The notes beneath the pieces are model-generated. The model searched no databases. It had not been told where the DNA came from and saw only the letters and a program-made list of their open reading frames with translations. The position numbers were made by a program, and so were the translations under genes. This document shows positions 23,801 through 35,900 of a stretch of 64,000 nucleotides of DNA, piece by piece. Every line of letters starts with the position of its first letter. Position 1 is the stretch's first letter. This DNA is from Lentinula raphanica (Eukaryota > Basidiomycota > Agaricomycetes > Agaricales > Omphalotaceae), in the NCBI GenBank assembly GCA_027919835.1, contig JANVFP010000017.1, positions 558,001-622,000 on the forward strand, written 5' to 3'.

Positions 23801-23851
23801 CCTTCTTCAGCGCCTGTTTTAGTGCCTACTCCCCTTCCATCCATCAGGTAG
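20827..23851 (+). pseudogene. decayed coiled-coil protein resembling Num1/Mcp5 cortical anchor, lacking the PH domain
   Basis: Parts read in different frames. A coiled coil occupies 21,230-21,860 (RLQSLLGERDKAIQDMKEEK, ELSNAQSTNSRL, GRRLPRFGSPLTPNG). Then come GAYDDAFGDDFEDS, NELEVLQQRLAHAQRQIS, an Arg/Gly-rich patch (RGSRGRLRGRGGRRG) and ANVLRRTPSTSS with SLLRRSTRGRG. Pro-rich low complexity with FGCQTEPE and ATQTIPEP follows, ending in SSGSPALYRVGSSSKQQFQF (near 23,730-23,780). This order recalls the fungal Num1/ApsA/Mcp5 group, which anchors dynein or mitochondria at the cell cortex through a C-terminal PH domain. That domain is missing: the frame ends at 23,851. Frameshifts lie near 21,830 and 23,370, with a stop near 23,520. 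Identity rests on memory of family texture, so it is moderate. The decay is clear because open frames must be switched without splice sites. Confidence 0.55.
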
Positions 23852-24100
23852 AAATAAAGAGTGCTTATGACTCAACACCCAGCTCAGAATGAATATCCAA
23901 ATGCGCTATTGTTTTCATACTACCACTAATACAGCTATTCCAACTATACTCAAGAATACAAATCCCCCCTAATACCTCTCCATCTTCAACTACTTTTAAG
24001 GTCTACAATTACTATCACTGCTTGATTCTGCAGCAAGACGTGCGATTGACAGTAAGTTGCTGGGGAGGTTAATTAGACGCCGAAGGCAAGTGACACGTGA

Positions 24101-24118
24101 TTATATATATATATATAG
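24101..24118 (+). promoter_or_regulatory. TATA-rich promoter element
   Basis: A run of alternating T and A lies about 55-70 bp before the ATG at 24,170 and directly after a CACGTG box. The position suits the core promoter of the DUF6532-like gene. Confidence 0.55.
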
Positions 24119-24169
24119 TTGAGATTCAGAAAGCGCGATCTTTCTCATCGTGCTTTCTTCTTTTCCTCC

Positions 24170-26585
24170 ATGGCCAAGCGTAAAAATTCCAAGTCAGAGA
24201 AGGTTGACGATCCCGAGAGTCCCGACGCCAAACGAAGGAAGGAGAAAGATATCCGAACGTCGTCCAGGCACCCAGTAGCGGAACATTCGTCAACCTCGAA
24301 GACTTCGTCCTCAAAAGTTTCCAAGGTTTCGACTGCCAACCCGTCGAATTCCAAGTCTGAGAATGACACTTCGAATTCTAAGGCCTCGAGCTCCAGGGAC
24401 TTGCGCTCCAAGACTTCGAGCATTAAGGCGTCAAGCTCCAAAGCTTCGTCTGGGAAAGCTTCGTCTGGGAAGCTGTCGAACTCTAAGCCTTCGAATTCCA
24501 AGCCTTCGAAGAAGGAGACTAAGACGACGAAGCCCCTTTCCAACCTTCCTGCTTCTGTTGTTCCTAGCTCTTCTACGAAATCCTCTTCCCAGCATCCAAA
24601 GAAACCAACGAAGCTTCTCAAATCCAAAGATCCTCAAGAGTCGTATCTGCCAACGCTTCATGGAATTGCCCCTCCGAAGGAGGTTTTGGTAAAGAGCGAA
24701 GGTTGTAGTTCAATGATATCTAGTACCTTTCTATCTGACCTCAGTACGTCTTCCAGCGAACATCGTGCTAAACGAGGAGGAGAATAATGCAGACTTAGGA
24801 GACGATGTCATCGAATTATATGACTCTGGTAAATCTCAGTATCTTCTGACTATATGAACCTAGTTTACTTTTGCTTCGCAGAAGAAGAGAAGAACAAATC
24901 TGGTAGCGACGAAGAGGAAGAGATAGATACCGACGATGGGTCCTCGGACGCGGACGCGGAGCTCTCTAACAACGATATGAACACTCTATACGACAATGTG
25001 AGCAGAAAATTTCCTTCTCGCCCTTCGTTGGCTCTGAAAGCTTCTTTGTTCACTATTCCTCTTGCTACAGATGACCGTCAAAGACATAACTCAACCTAAG
25101 CAGAAGAAGCAGAAGAAGCCGAAGCGCAAATCTCTCAAGAAAGGCAAAGTCCTTGAATCTGAATTCGAAGACGTAGAACTTGCGCGTCTGGGCAAGAGTA
25201 GTGTTCGATTGGCCATCTGCATTAGGAACATGTGGCCCAAAGAGGATGAACCTGATCTGACGCTATTCACAGAGGAGCTCGGAAAGTACGGAAACAGCGA
25301 TTTACTACAAAGCTTGAAGAAAATCACCTCTTCTCCGGATCCCAACGAAGTCAAGAAGCTCAAAACATTTGTAAGTAACTTCCCACCTACTACATCGGTT
25401 CTTACTAGGCTCAACACAAACACAGATGAATTATGGTTCCTCTCAGGTCCGTTCGGATCTGGGGGCCATTGTTCGAATTTTGTCGGCCCAGTTCTATGAG
25501 CTTTCTGTATCGAGGAACGTAGAGGCAAGAGAAGAAATAGTTGAGAACTCCACTATCTACTCGACGTCTCTTTCTCACTACGTTCTTTTGTAGGCTGATC
25601 GAGTAAGGTGGTTACTAGACGATAAGAGATATCATCAAGAGGTGGACTTAGAGGTAAGAATCACTTCTGAGAGGCTTTCCTTTCTCAACTGTAGCAAAAT
25701 CGCAGACGCGTACGGTCAAAGGAGCTCCATTTTCTACTCCTTTGATTGGCAAGATTCTTCGAGCCTATTTCGTGGACTCTCCGTCTTACCTCGACACTTT
25801 TCTCATCAAACACATGAAGCAGACAAAGACCGTACCCATTGGCTTGATTGTTATGATCACCACCTTGGTGAACTTTTTTTCTTTGTCTCTCGCATACATT
25901 CTCAACTTTGTTCTTTTCAATTCTATAGATAGATCACTCCATTACAGAATGGACCAGCGGTCGCAAAAAGAAGATTCAACTCACTCGCGCTAACACTGTA
26001 GAATCGTAAGTGCACTCTATCTTGTCTATATTTCTAGAGGGCTGACGGAGGGTACATAGATATTTGTTTTTGTGGAGAACAGTCGAGAAGAGTAAGAAGA
26101 GAGCCAAGACCTATATTGAAGACTTACCTTTTGACTTGTTCGAAGAAATGATGTAAGTGCTGATACTTCAGAAGAAGAACAGTCTAACACACGCCCCCAG
26201 GTCCAATGACATAGGAGACGAGGACGTTCCCGATTATGACTACGAAGCTATCGAAGCTGCAGCCCAAGAGAAGCGCAAAAAACGTCTCCTAGGCTCTGGA
26301 AATAATGAAGGGTCCGGCGTCGATAACGCCAGCGACATCTACGACGACGACAGGAGCAACAACGGTAGTAACGACGGGAGCCACAGCGGGAGCAACAAAG
26401 GTAGCAACAACGGAAGCAACAACGGAAGCAACAAAGAGGACGAGGTAGACAACGGGTTCAACGCCAAAGGCAACGATAACGTGTTCGGGAGCGATAATGT
26501 TAACGTGAGTGATAACGGGAGAGAGATAGACAGGAACGGTAGCTTCGAGACCAAGGGTGATGATGTGGACAGCAATGAGGTCTAG
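24170..26585 (+). CDS. DUF6532-like protein with Ser/Lys-rich N-terminus
   Basis: This multi-exon gene starts MAKRKNSKSEK. The first 170 residues are Ser/Lys-rich low complexity with many SNSK/SSKAS words. An acidic stretch (EEENNADLGDDVIELYD, SGSDEEEEIDTDDGSSD) and a basic patch (KQKKQKKPKRKS) follow. The conserved part reads LARLGKSSVRLAICIRNMWP, GAPFSTPLIGKILRAYFVDS, TVPIGLIVMITTL and IDHSITEWTSGRKKKIQL. The order (PLI...R..F, IP...L..T, DEW..G) matches the DUF6532 domain common in Agaricomycetes, whose function is unknown. The C-terminus is Asn/Ser/Gly/Asp-rich. Introns end with standard AG; the frame joins cleanly (for example phase-0 joins at VDLE and at ITTL), so the gene looks intact. 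Nuclear location is inferred from the basic patches. Such genes are often found near mobile elements. Confidence 0.75.
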
Positions 26586-26843
26586 GGTATAGACAAATCA
26601 GTCGGACAATCATAATATGTTGTATATAGTTTTGTAGGCCAAGTCCTATGTCTTGTGGCATCTTCTGGGTTACCTTTTGGTGATTGCACTGCTTTGAGAA
26701 GCCCGTGAGACAGTAAAGTGGCCTTTGAAGCTGAGTGGAAAGGTTTTCCTGTAGTTTCAAATCCCTTGAAAACGCCTGAGAGAATTAATCAGCACTTGAG
26801 AAACACCTCGAAAATCCCAACAGTACACTCAGTTGTAAACTTG

Positions 26844-27065
26844 AGTACTGGAAAGAAGCTGAAAAAAATTGGAGGTGAGCTTAAAGAAGTCAAAAGCTCT
26901 CCCGAAAGCTCTCCAAAGTACTGGAAAGAAGCTGAAAAAAATTGGAGGTGAGCTTAAAGAAGTCGAAAGCTCTCCGAAGGACCCCCAAAGATCATCAAAG
27001 ACTGTCAAAGAATTGGACAAGAGCATCAAAGAATTGGACAAAAGTCACAAGATACCTCAAAGTCA
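26844..27065 (+). repeat. 73-bp tandem duplication plus related diverged units
   Basis: A 73-bp unit starting at 26,844 is repeated at 26,917 with few changes (both contain TACTGGAAAGAAGCTGAAAA). It is followed by shorter diverged CAAAGAATTGGACAA duplicates to about 27,065. Confidence 0.8.
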
Positions 27066-29236
27066 TTGAAAGACTGCTCAATATAACTCAGGACTTTTGA
27101 AGGATGATTATAGATCTTTCAATCAGTCTTAGGTGGACTCTTGTAGAATTCAGAGTGACAACAGATAGTTTAAAAGCAACCAAGAGCACCAAAAAGCTTT
27201 GAGTAATGATGTCAAGTACTTTGTAAATATTGAGAGTTGATCTGAAATCCTTTGAAGCATATCAAAGAAAAACTGAGGCTGTGAAAAAAGACTTTGTCCA
27301 TGATAGAGATCAACTTCAGATTGTCTAGAGCATTACAAAGCATTTCAAAGCATCCAGAGATAATGAAGAGTACTTTGTAATACTTGGAGAGTGATTAAGC
27401 TAAACTAAAATTTCCTTTCAGGTGAATTACAGTGAACTTACAGTGAGTTCTAGGCATTTTTCATTAGCCCAGGCTCTTGGAGAATTGGGGGGTATCTTTG
27501 CATGCCCTCAAGGCTCTAGGTCACCTAAAGGCCCTAGGTAGCCTGAGGCTAACTCATGGTGGCTGCAAGCATAGTATGTTTTTGCTGATGTATCACAAAA
27601 GATCATGGTATAGCTAGCCCCACAGGTTGTAATTTCGAGCTCTCTGAATTGTATCTAGAGGAATATGATATAGACAACATCTTGACACAATATAGAGCCC
27701 ACACAAAAATTATTGAGTGTGCTATTAATGAATTTCGACTCAAAAACACCAAATAAGCGCCCATAAGTGCCCAAAACTCGTTGTTATAAGTGTTTTATAG
27801 TACAACAATGAGTGTGTTATGTATATCAAGTAATATTGTTCCGACTTTTTGACTGTTAAGTGTGTTAAGTATAGTAACTGATAACACTGTTTTGAGTATT
27901 TATTGTCAACTGTGTTAGACATAATACATATCACTACTGTTCCAAGTTTTAGTATGTTAGGTGTGATAAGTATCAAGTGTACTGAACATATTGAGCAATA
28001 AAAATTTTTCTGAGTGTTCAAGGATACTAGGTGTGCTAAAAATATTATGTACATCATATTTACTCAATGTTGTCAGTTTGGTGTGATTCTTGAGTGATAT
28101 TTGAAGCTATTCTGAGTGATTGAGGGTGCTAGAGGGGTGCTAAAAATAGCATATACATCATATATACTGACTGTATAGTGGATTTGGTATGATTTGGAGT
28201 GATAAAATTTTTTACACTTGTTGCATATTTTTTTTTTATTTTGCATTTTCAGGGACAACGAGGCACCCCTGAATTCTTTGATTATTTTTATGATTTTGTT
28301 CAGATTTTTTGCTACAAGATGACATCATGATCAAACTTTTTCCTTTTTGGCAATCTTGATGTGCCTGGACCTGCAATAGGCTCTCTACCATCCCTAAATA
28401 TTTTTAGCATTTTGAGTGATTTTTTTGGCAATTTTTGGTACCTAGATTCACCCTACATCATTTTTGATCATATGAGGTCATTTGCTTACATATCCTGATC
28501 TGACCTAATCTGGCTTTTTTAGGATTTTTTAGATTTTTTATGAATTTTTGGGAATTTTTGAAAATGTACTGCTTATTGAATATCTGGATAATTATTAATT
28601 ACCCAAAACAGTAAATATAGGCCCCATGTGACAGGTGGTGACAGGCATGACCACCCCCCAGAGCCATTTCCGGAGCCCCCTCCGAGTTATTGCAGGTTTT
28701 TTCAAACGTTCCTTGAAAACTCATTGGAGCTTTTTACAAAAGCTTCACAAGTATCCTGTGTGTCATGGAAGGAGGTTGGGTTAGCTCTGAATTGGAGTTC
28801 CAGACCCAAGGGAAAGATCAACGTCCATGTACCAAATGTAACGTTGACGCCGTGAACGGTTGTCCTTGTGCCGAACACATCCGGGGTAAGCTGAATAGAA
28901 AAGAGTCGCCAATGCAATGTTGTGGACCCGGCAGGAGGAGGGAGTAGGTGGAGGCCAACAACGTGTCTCCCTTGCTGGTGAGTACGAATCAGTGGTAGTA
29001 ATCCATTCGAGTGAACAGATTATGCACAGTAGATTATGAGTGGCAGGGCTTATTGCCGTTGCCTTCACTTCTGTAGATTACCCTTAGATTCTAACCCATG
29101 CTCCCATATCCGGCTAAAGGTCCCAAGGGTCTTGAGGTGTTGAAGAACAAAGGAGAGGACAAAAAAGGGTAACAGAAAGGTGGTGGTGAGCGAGAGAGAA
29201 CGAGAGATCGAAGGTTAAACACCGAGGATAAATGAC

Positions 29237-29264
29237 AATGCCGAATTAGCGCCGGTTCGGCATT
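29237..29264. repeat. perfect 9-bp inverted repeat with 10-nt loop
   Basis: AATGCCGAA and TTCGGCATT flank a 10-nt GC-rich centre. It could form a hairpin or be a protein-binding site. Confidence 0.7.
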
Positions 29265-31467
29265 TGTGCAGTTTATAGGGGTTCTCGTCGTTCTGGAGCT
29301 TGTAAAGGCTCAGAAAAATATGTAAAAAATACAAAAAAATAGTAGAAGGCTGGGGGGTGTTACGCTTCATAACAGCTGTTCAATGTAGACTTGTGTATGA
29401 TTTTTATAATACCTGGAGTCATAAACTTACATGTCCCATGAACAAGCTTGGCTCCTTCAAATCATCTCGAGGAGGTCATTGTAACTGTGTTAGGCATGAT
29501 GGGCGGTCAATTCCTGTACCCAGTACCATGGAGCACCTGCGAATGAGATTGAAGGGCCACAAGGAATGGACATAAAGGCAGATATCTGCCCAGATAATGA
29601 CCCAATTGCCCAGGCTGTACCTATAAGAAGCACAGAAAAGAAATTTTCTGGGTCTTCCTCTGAGCATATTGCTTCCCATTTGACAGCAGGGCAGGATTAC
29701 AATAGCAGTGGGGCAGGAGCATCAGGAAAAAGCCTTTGGCCTCAAAGTAACTTCAAGTTAACTCAGGTATAAACTTATACTCAGGTTACTCAGGTTACTC
29801 AAGACAACTTCAGTAACTTGAGAGAACTTGAGAGAACTTGGAGCATTTGCCTCTACTCAAGTTAGCCTGGTAAGATTCAGTTTGCTTGAAATAGCACAAA
29901 GTATAATATGTACTTATAGTGAGACAATGATATTTATGGTAGGGTGCAAGTGAGTACATCTACAAATTCCATTACTTGATAAAGGCTAAATGAGTATATT
30001 TGCAAGCTATATTTGAAGGCCTCAAAATGCCTCAAGGATGCTTATAGATAAATAGAAATAAAACAAGATTTGCAGAAACTTTGTGAAGTATTAGCTGTGA
30101 ATAATGGTGAGCAGTCAGTGATGGTAAAATCAAGATCTTTTGATGAAGTATAAATGCATATTATGTAGGCCTCATTTGAGGACTTTAAAACGCCTCCAGA
30201 ACACTTATTAGCCAAAAACATTTTCAGAGTAGTGCCTGGGCGCTAATGATCATTACTCTATTCTGATGACATTTTGCTTTGTCAACTACTTGAGGTTTTC
30301 TTACAAATCATGGTTTGGGCTGTGCTTGTCTCAGTGATATACTAAAAAAAGGTTGCAATATTTCTTGCTGCTAATTACTCCTCATTTACCCAAACTTGAG
30401 ATGTATATGTTGTGAATATGTTACAATGTACACAGATCAGACAGGTGACCTTCAAGTGAGTTTCACAGTAATGCAAAAGCACTTGAATTCAGGTGACACA
30501 GACTTTGCCCCCGGTGCTAAGTTCTTACCCAATGTAAGGCTAACAGCAATCAGTTTACAACCAGCCTCTCCATGCAAACTGAATGGGAATCCCAATACCC
30601 TAGTGTTTGGGGTCCCTGATTGGGAATCCCACACTTGGGACTGCCCATGGGATTTTGACCATGTTAGGTAGGTGATTTTCATGATTTTTCTACCCTAACT
30701 TGGTATGTTTGGGTAGGTGCCTGAAGTGGTTTCTTTCTGTTTCTTGCTGCTTGCTTACCATTAGTAAGTTACCAATTGTGGGGGTGTGTAAGAGATATGG
30801 ACAGAATTGCAATCAGGTCGCAAGTGCAGTTCTGCTGTATCCAATGACTCCACTTTGTTATATGTGTTTTGTATGTGATATAGTATGCTTAGATAATTCA
30901 ACTTATTGCTTATATATAGTACTGTACATTCACTTTATTCCCCTGCGCATTTGCTCAGGCTCTCAGCTAACAGACTGAAATCCAACATTTATTCCAATAC
31001 TGTGCATACAGGTACCTGAACCTGCAGGTATTCCCATGGATCTTACCTGCAAATACCCACAGTTTACCTGACCTGCTGAAGACCCTTAATCCCTGCTAAT
31101 AGATATATTGTACAGGTTGAATAGTGGGTGCCTTTTATTCTACAGTATTACAAGTATGCAAAACATCCAGTGTAAATGCAAAGTCTAGACTGTCAATACA
31201 TGTTCCCGGAACAAGGTCTTTTGGCAGAATGTAGAAAGCCCTGCTACCAGCGAAAGGGCAATCTGCTATCATGAGAGCCTGTACTGCAGTTTTTTACTCA
31301 AATCTATTGCAATGACATCAAGGTATTAGAACTGTGAAATATTATGTATCTAGTGTAACTTACCTACAACACAAACACAACTCACTTTGAGGAAACAAGG
31401 CTAATAATGCAGCACACAATCACAAACATTACTTTAGTTTGAAAGACAGCTGACTGCCTGTGATCAT

Positions 31468-32951
31468 CTAATAGACATTGATCAATCTCATGAAACTCAG
31501 AGGCTGCAATGACTTACTGTGTGCACCATCGTATCTGGTTGCTCCAGTATAATTATTGTTGAAGTCAATTTCTGTGAATTTGTCATTGTTAATGGTTTGA
31601 TGCATATTGCTTTTGCTATGGCCAGATGAACCACTGGTGATGTTCGAATTACCAGAATTTGGAAAGAATTGAGTTTGATCATGCATGGAGCAAGGTTTAG
31701 ACTGTAGAAGTTGTTGTACTGGAACAGAATCTGAGTTTGTTTTACAGGCATCATCCTCATTGGATGTGGTGTCTTCAGTGACTTGACCCCAACCAGTCAC
31801 TAAAGCCAAACTCATAAGCTTCGAAAAAGAACAAACAGTGAACCACTGTAAATTACCTTTTGATTTTGGTTCATCAGAATCAGAATCAGAATCATCATCT
31901 TCATTCAAAGGACCCCAACCAGTCACTGCTAAAACCAAACTCATAAGCATTGAAAAAGGACAAACAGTGAAATACTGTGAATTACTTTTCCACTTTCCAG
32001 GAGTGCTGGATTCATCATCATCTTCATCAGACTCTTCTTTATCATCTTCATCCAAAGGACCCCAACCAGTTACTTCTAAAGTCAAAGCTATAAGCTTTGA
32101 AAAAGGACAAACAGTGAACCACTGTAAATTACCTCTTGATTTTGGTTCATCATAATCAGAATCAGAATCAGAATCAGAATCATCATCTTCGATCAAAGGA
32201 CCCCAACCAGTCACTGCTAAAACCAAACTCATAAGCATTGAAAAAGGACAAACAGTGAAATACTGTGAATTACTTTTCCACTTTCCAGGAGTGCTGTCGG
32301 ATATACTGACTTGATCCCAACCAGTCACTAAAGCCAAACTCATAAGCTTTGAAAAAGGACAAAGTGAAACATTGTGAATTACATTTTGGGGAGTGTTGTC
32401 GATCGTGTTGTTGAACCAGTTTGTTCGAACCCAATCACTTGCTAAAGTCAAACTCATAAGCTTTGAAAAAAAGGACAAATAGTGGTATACTGTAAAATAC
32501 CTTTCCCTTTTTGGTGAGTGCTGTTCAACATGCTGACTTGACCCCAATCACCTACTAAAGCCAAACTCATAAGCTTCGAAAATGGACAATCAGTGAACCG
32601 CTGTGAATTACCTTTTGATTTTGATTCATCATCATCTTTATCAGACTCTTCTTTATCATCTTCATCCAAAGGACCCCAACCAGTTACTTCTAAAGTCAAA
32701 GCTATAAGCTTTGAAAAAGGACAAACAGTGGACCACTGTAAATTACCTTTTGGTTTTGGTTCATCAGAATCAGAATCAGAATCAGAATCATCATCTTCAT
32801 TCAAAGGACCCCAACCAGTCACTGCTAAAACCAAACTCATAAGCATTGAAAAAGGACAAACAGTGAAATACAGTGAATTACTTTTCCACTTTCCAGGAGT
32901 GCTGTCAGACATACTGGCTCGATCCCAAGTACTCACTAAAGCCAAACTCAT
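31468..32951 (-). CDS. tandem-exon gene encoding acidic T-G-W-G repeats (5' end unresolved)
   Basis: On the minus strand about nine exon+intron units are repeated in tandem. A typical exon begins after a TTTAG acceptor, reads (E/A)VTGWGPLxEDD followed by a Ser/Asp run or KEESDEDDDE, and ends in KSK or TPGKWKS before a GTAAT donor. Introns are phase 1, mostly 57 nt (for example 31,800-31,856, 31,929-31,985, 32,076-32,132), with a shared body containing TTGTCCTTTTTC. Because 57 is a multiple of three and the introns have no in-frame stop, spliced and unspliced forms both stay open; two units (55 and 59 nt) differ. The C-terminal unique part is Ser/Asn-rich and stops at 31,468. The start codon probably lies beyond 32,951. 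I know no named family; the single Trp-Gly per unit in an acidic setting resembles GW/WG repeats. Confidence 0.55.
31800..32950 (-). repeat. array of about nine diverged 125-145-bp exon-intron units
   Basis: Intron-like parts begin (plus coordinates) at 31,800, 31,929, 32,076, 32,217, 32,328, 32,442, 32,555, 32,690 and 32,825, with a truncated one at 32,936. Intron parts are as conserved as exon parts, which shows duplication of whole units. Two or three exon types alternate, so larger blocks were also duplicated. Confidence 0.9.
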
Positions 32952-32999
32952 GCTGTTGTCAAAGCTCTGATTGCCCCTGTATGTTCTGGCTTCATCATC

Positions 33000-35900
33000 T
33001 TGGTACCACGGAGTAGGGAGTAAGAAACGGCAGAATCTCAGGCTGAAGCTTTGGAGAAAGACAAACCGTGTGAGGTGTTGTACTCCCTACTACTACTGCC
33101 AATATTCGTCCGGGAGGTAGCTGAGTGAAACTCTTGAGCACCGCTAAAATGACTTGAAGACATGGTCGGTGTACGGAGAGATTCCTCAAAATGAAAAAAC
33201 AAACATCGGGACAAACAAAAAACAAACACAAATGTAAACAAACATTAAAAAACAAACATTGGCTCATTCCCTAAAACATGGTGCTAATTCGACTAATTCC
33301 TGGTATTTCTTATCAATGAATGACTCTCGTCTCTTCCTCTTTCACTCGCTGGTAGAGGCATTGCTCTGTATTCATGTCTTTGATGATCTATGATGACTTA
33401 TTCGCAGACTCGAACTACCCTCGCTTCTTATCCCAAACAACACAACGACAAATACGTCTTTATAGGTATATGCGAATCACACCCCGAGGAAGGAATGGAG
33501 ATAGTAGAGGGGGGGAAGGTTGAAGAGGCGAACACAGAGAAGAGGAGGTGAACGGAGATAGGAACGGGAAAGGGGAGGAAGAGGACAGGAAAATGTTTTG
33601 TATCAGGTAGGCTATTCTGAGCGAGGTGCCAGCTAGTGAGCTATCCGTTGTTAAGTTTCCCGTGCTTGCTACCTCTTTCTTCAGACCTGACGTGTGTTCT
33701 TCTTTGCCTATGAGGCATATTCCATCTGTTGTAGACCCTCTTTTGGAACCCACGATGTCGATCCGTTCGTTGGGATGTCTTTCGACTGCGGCGCTGACCA
33801 ATGAACGTTTGAACGCGTGAGCAGCAACGATACTATCTCCAGCAAAAGCACTTGGCGGGAGGAACTGCCAAAATATGAGTCGCGTATAGACATATAGACG
33901 TTCACGTTGAACGTTAAGAACACGGTTTCGGCGAGGTATTCAGATCTGTCGGGCGATATTGGATTCGAGGAATGAATGTTGATGTTTCTGGGATGTGTGC
34001 AACATACATGTCCATCGACGGCGGCGACGAACGATGCTGTATTCGTCATTGATCATCGACAGATGCAACGAGGTTTGAATAGCTCAAAGCCCTCGACGGA
34101 GAGACAACGAGTAGCCTGTCGCCATTCAGCTATTCCGGCTCTCCCTCCTTCAGTACCCTTCAAACTGCGACCGACAGCAGCACTCAACATATCCGCGCCA
34201 TAACACGTCTTCCCGATAGGTTCGAGTAATCGTGGCTGAGTAAAGGAAGGACTTGATGGTGCAGAGTGGAGATAGGTTGAAGTTGCGATCCTGGACGCGT
34301 ATCAGATACGAGGAGGAGAGATGAGCGGGGAAGAGGGACAAGCCTGGTGGGGGAGAATAGAACATAGAGATGATCGATATATGGTTTGATATGGAGAAGG
34401 ACGGAGATATAAATAGAGGCTTCACAGTCACAGCGAAGGGGTCGACGTTCTATGAAATCCGTATTCAGAAAGACTTATCGTGAGGTGGCAGAGGAACTTA
34501 CCTACGAACATATATCCACCAATCACGAGCCCCAAAAACCCGCCCTCCATCAACTAATTCCTTCCCTATACTCTTTCCAATCAGAGAGATCGACGAACGC
34601 ACTCGATGTTCTCTACATAAGGAAGGTAGGTAGGATGACAGGATTTGCGTAGCTTGTGAGCGATAAACTGCTCTTCGGCGTGTCGATACGCCGCCGTAGG
34701 TGGCAGAGGAGGACTGATATTGGTCGAAGAAGGTACTGAGCAAGCCTGAGCAGGTTCGAGGTTAAGGTTTATATGGAGGCGTGCAAGCAAAGACATATGA
34801 TGGAGAGGAAAGTCCGAGGGTGCATCGTGTAATGACGTCCTATGAGCTAGGATAGGTTGCTCGACAAATGAGCGTATTGACTGGCTCGACGACGAAACTT
34901 GCGGAAAATAGATTAGCTGAGTTTATCGAGATGTGCACAAGTTCGTCAGCGGAAAACGCGGTGAACGACTCGACGTCGCGTGGATCATTGTTTCGTAGAC
35001 AGCGGAGGGAGGTGGAGGTGGCTCTTGATATGGGTGCTTGCTTGTTCGTAACATGACATCCGCCATCGGTTTCTCCCAATCTTCTTAATCATCGATATGA
35101 ACGATATCCAATAAGTTCTTGTAATCCTTCTAACTTCCCGCCAATGAGTTGGTCATGGAAAAGAGTGCCGTTTGATCGATAACTTTGATGATACCTTGAG
35201 AGGTGTATGGCATCAAGTTGGCAAAGCATTGTGTTCGAGGATTCGAGTGGAAGGACAGAGCTTTTCGACCTCGTTCATCATTTGTCGTTGAGTTCCAACC
35301 GGCACTCAGAAAAGCCGGAACGATCAGATTACACGATCACGTGCTGGCCGGCCTGTTTCTTCCTCGTTCTCATCTCCGACTCGCGTCCTCCACCTTGACT
35401 TCCACTTTCCCCAGTCAGCGTCCATGCAATATTTCAAGAAATCTCTGACAGAAGACCACGTCCTCAAGCTCAAGGCTGACATGCTCGTAGTACGTAGGTA
35501 AACGGGTGCGCAGTGTACCTTGATTGTCAATTCTCCTTTCTAACGATAGCATCGTCTGCAGGCTCAAGCAACATAAGCCCCGATTTTACGGAAATGTAGT
35601 CGTTATATATCCCGTCCTGGGTCCTTCACAATACCATGAGTGTACCAATACCATCTGCCTCTATCTCTCTGCGCGCCTTTTTAGAGCCTATTCACATTGT
35701 GAACTTGGTTCGATGCACGCCCGCTATGTAAACTCACTCAATCAAGAGATGTACGTCGGTTCAAGAAAGCCAACGTAGAATCAGGATCTTAATCCAACGT
35801 AGAATGAGCTCACGACGTCAAATCTCTGAAGTCAATTGAAATCGGTATCCAGGTCACTTGTCAGACACAATTCTCGAGAGGAATTCGATGGAATTGAGCA

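Larger units (their letters stand above)
26586..31467. other. AT-rich repeat-laden region without recognised gene
   Basis: Base composition turns distinctly AT-rich, with homopolymer T runs (for example about 28,228-28,240), many short diverged repeats of CTCAAAG/TCCAAAG-type words and runs of ACTCAGGTT (about 29,775-29,805). Open frames are short and have no family motif. The block probably consists of old mobile-element or satellite sequence. Confidence 0.6.

Noticed and set aside
24145..24661. Leu/Glu- or Arg-rich minus-strand proteins
   Set aside because: They are shadows of the Ser/Lys-rich first exon of the DUF6532-like gene.
26586..31467. LTR retrotransposon or LINE
   Set aside because: No reverse transcriptase, integrase or protease motif and no long terminal repeat pair could be seen.
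31838..32970. Plus-strand Ser-rich proteins over the tandem-exon array
   Set aside because: They are antisense of the Asp/Ser repeats; splice signals and motif logic fit only the minus strand.
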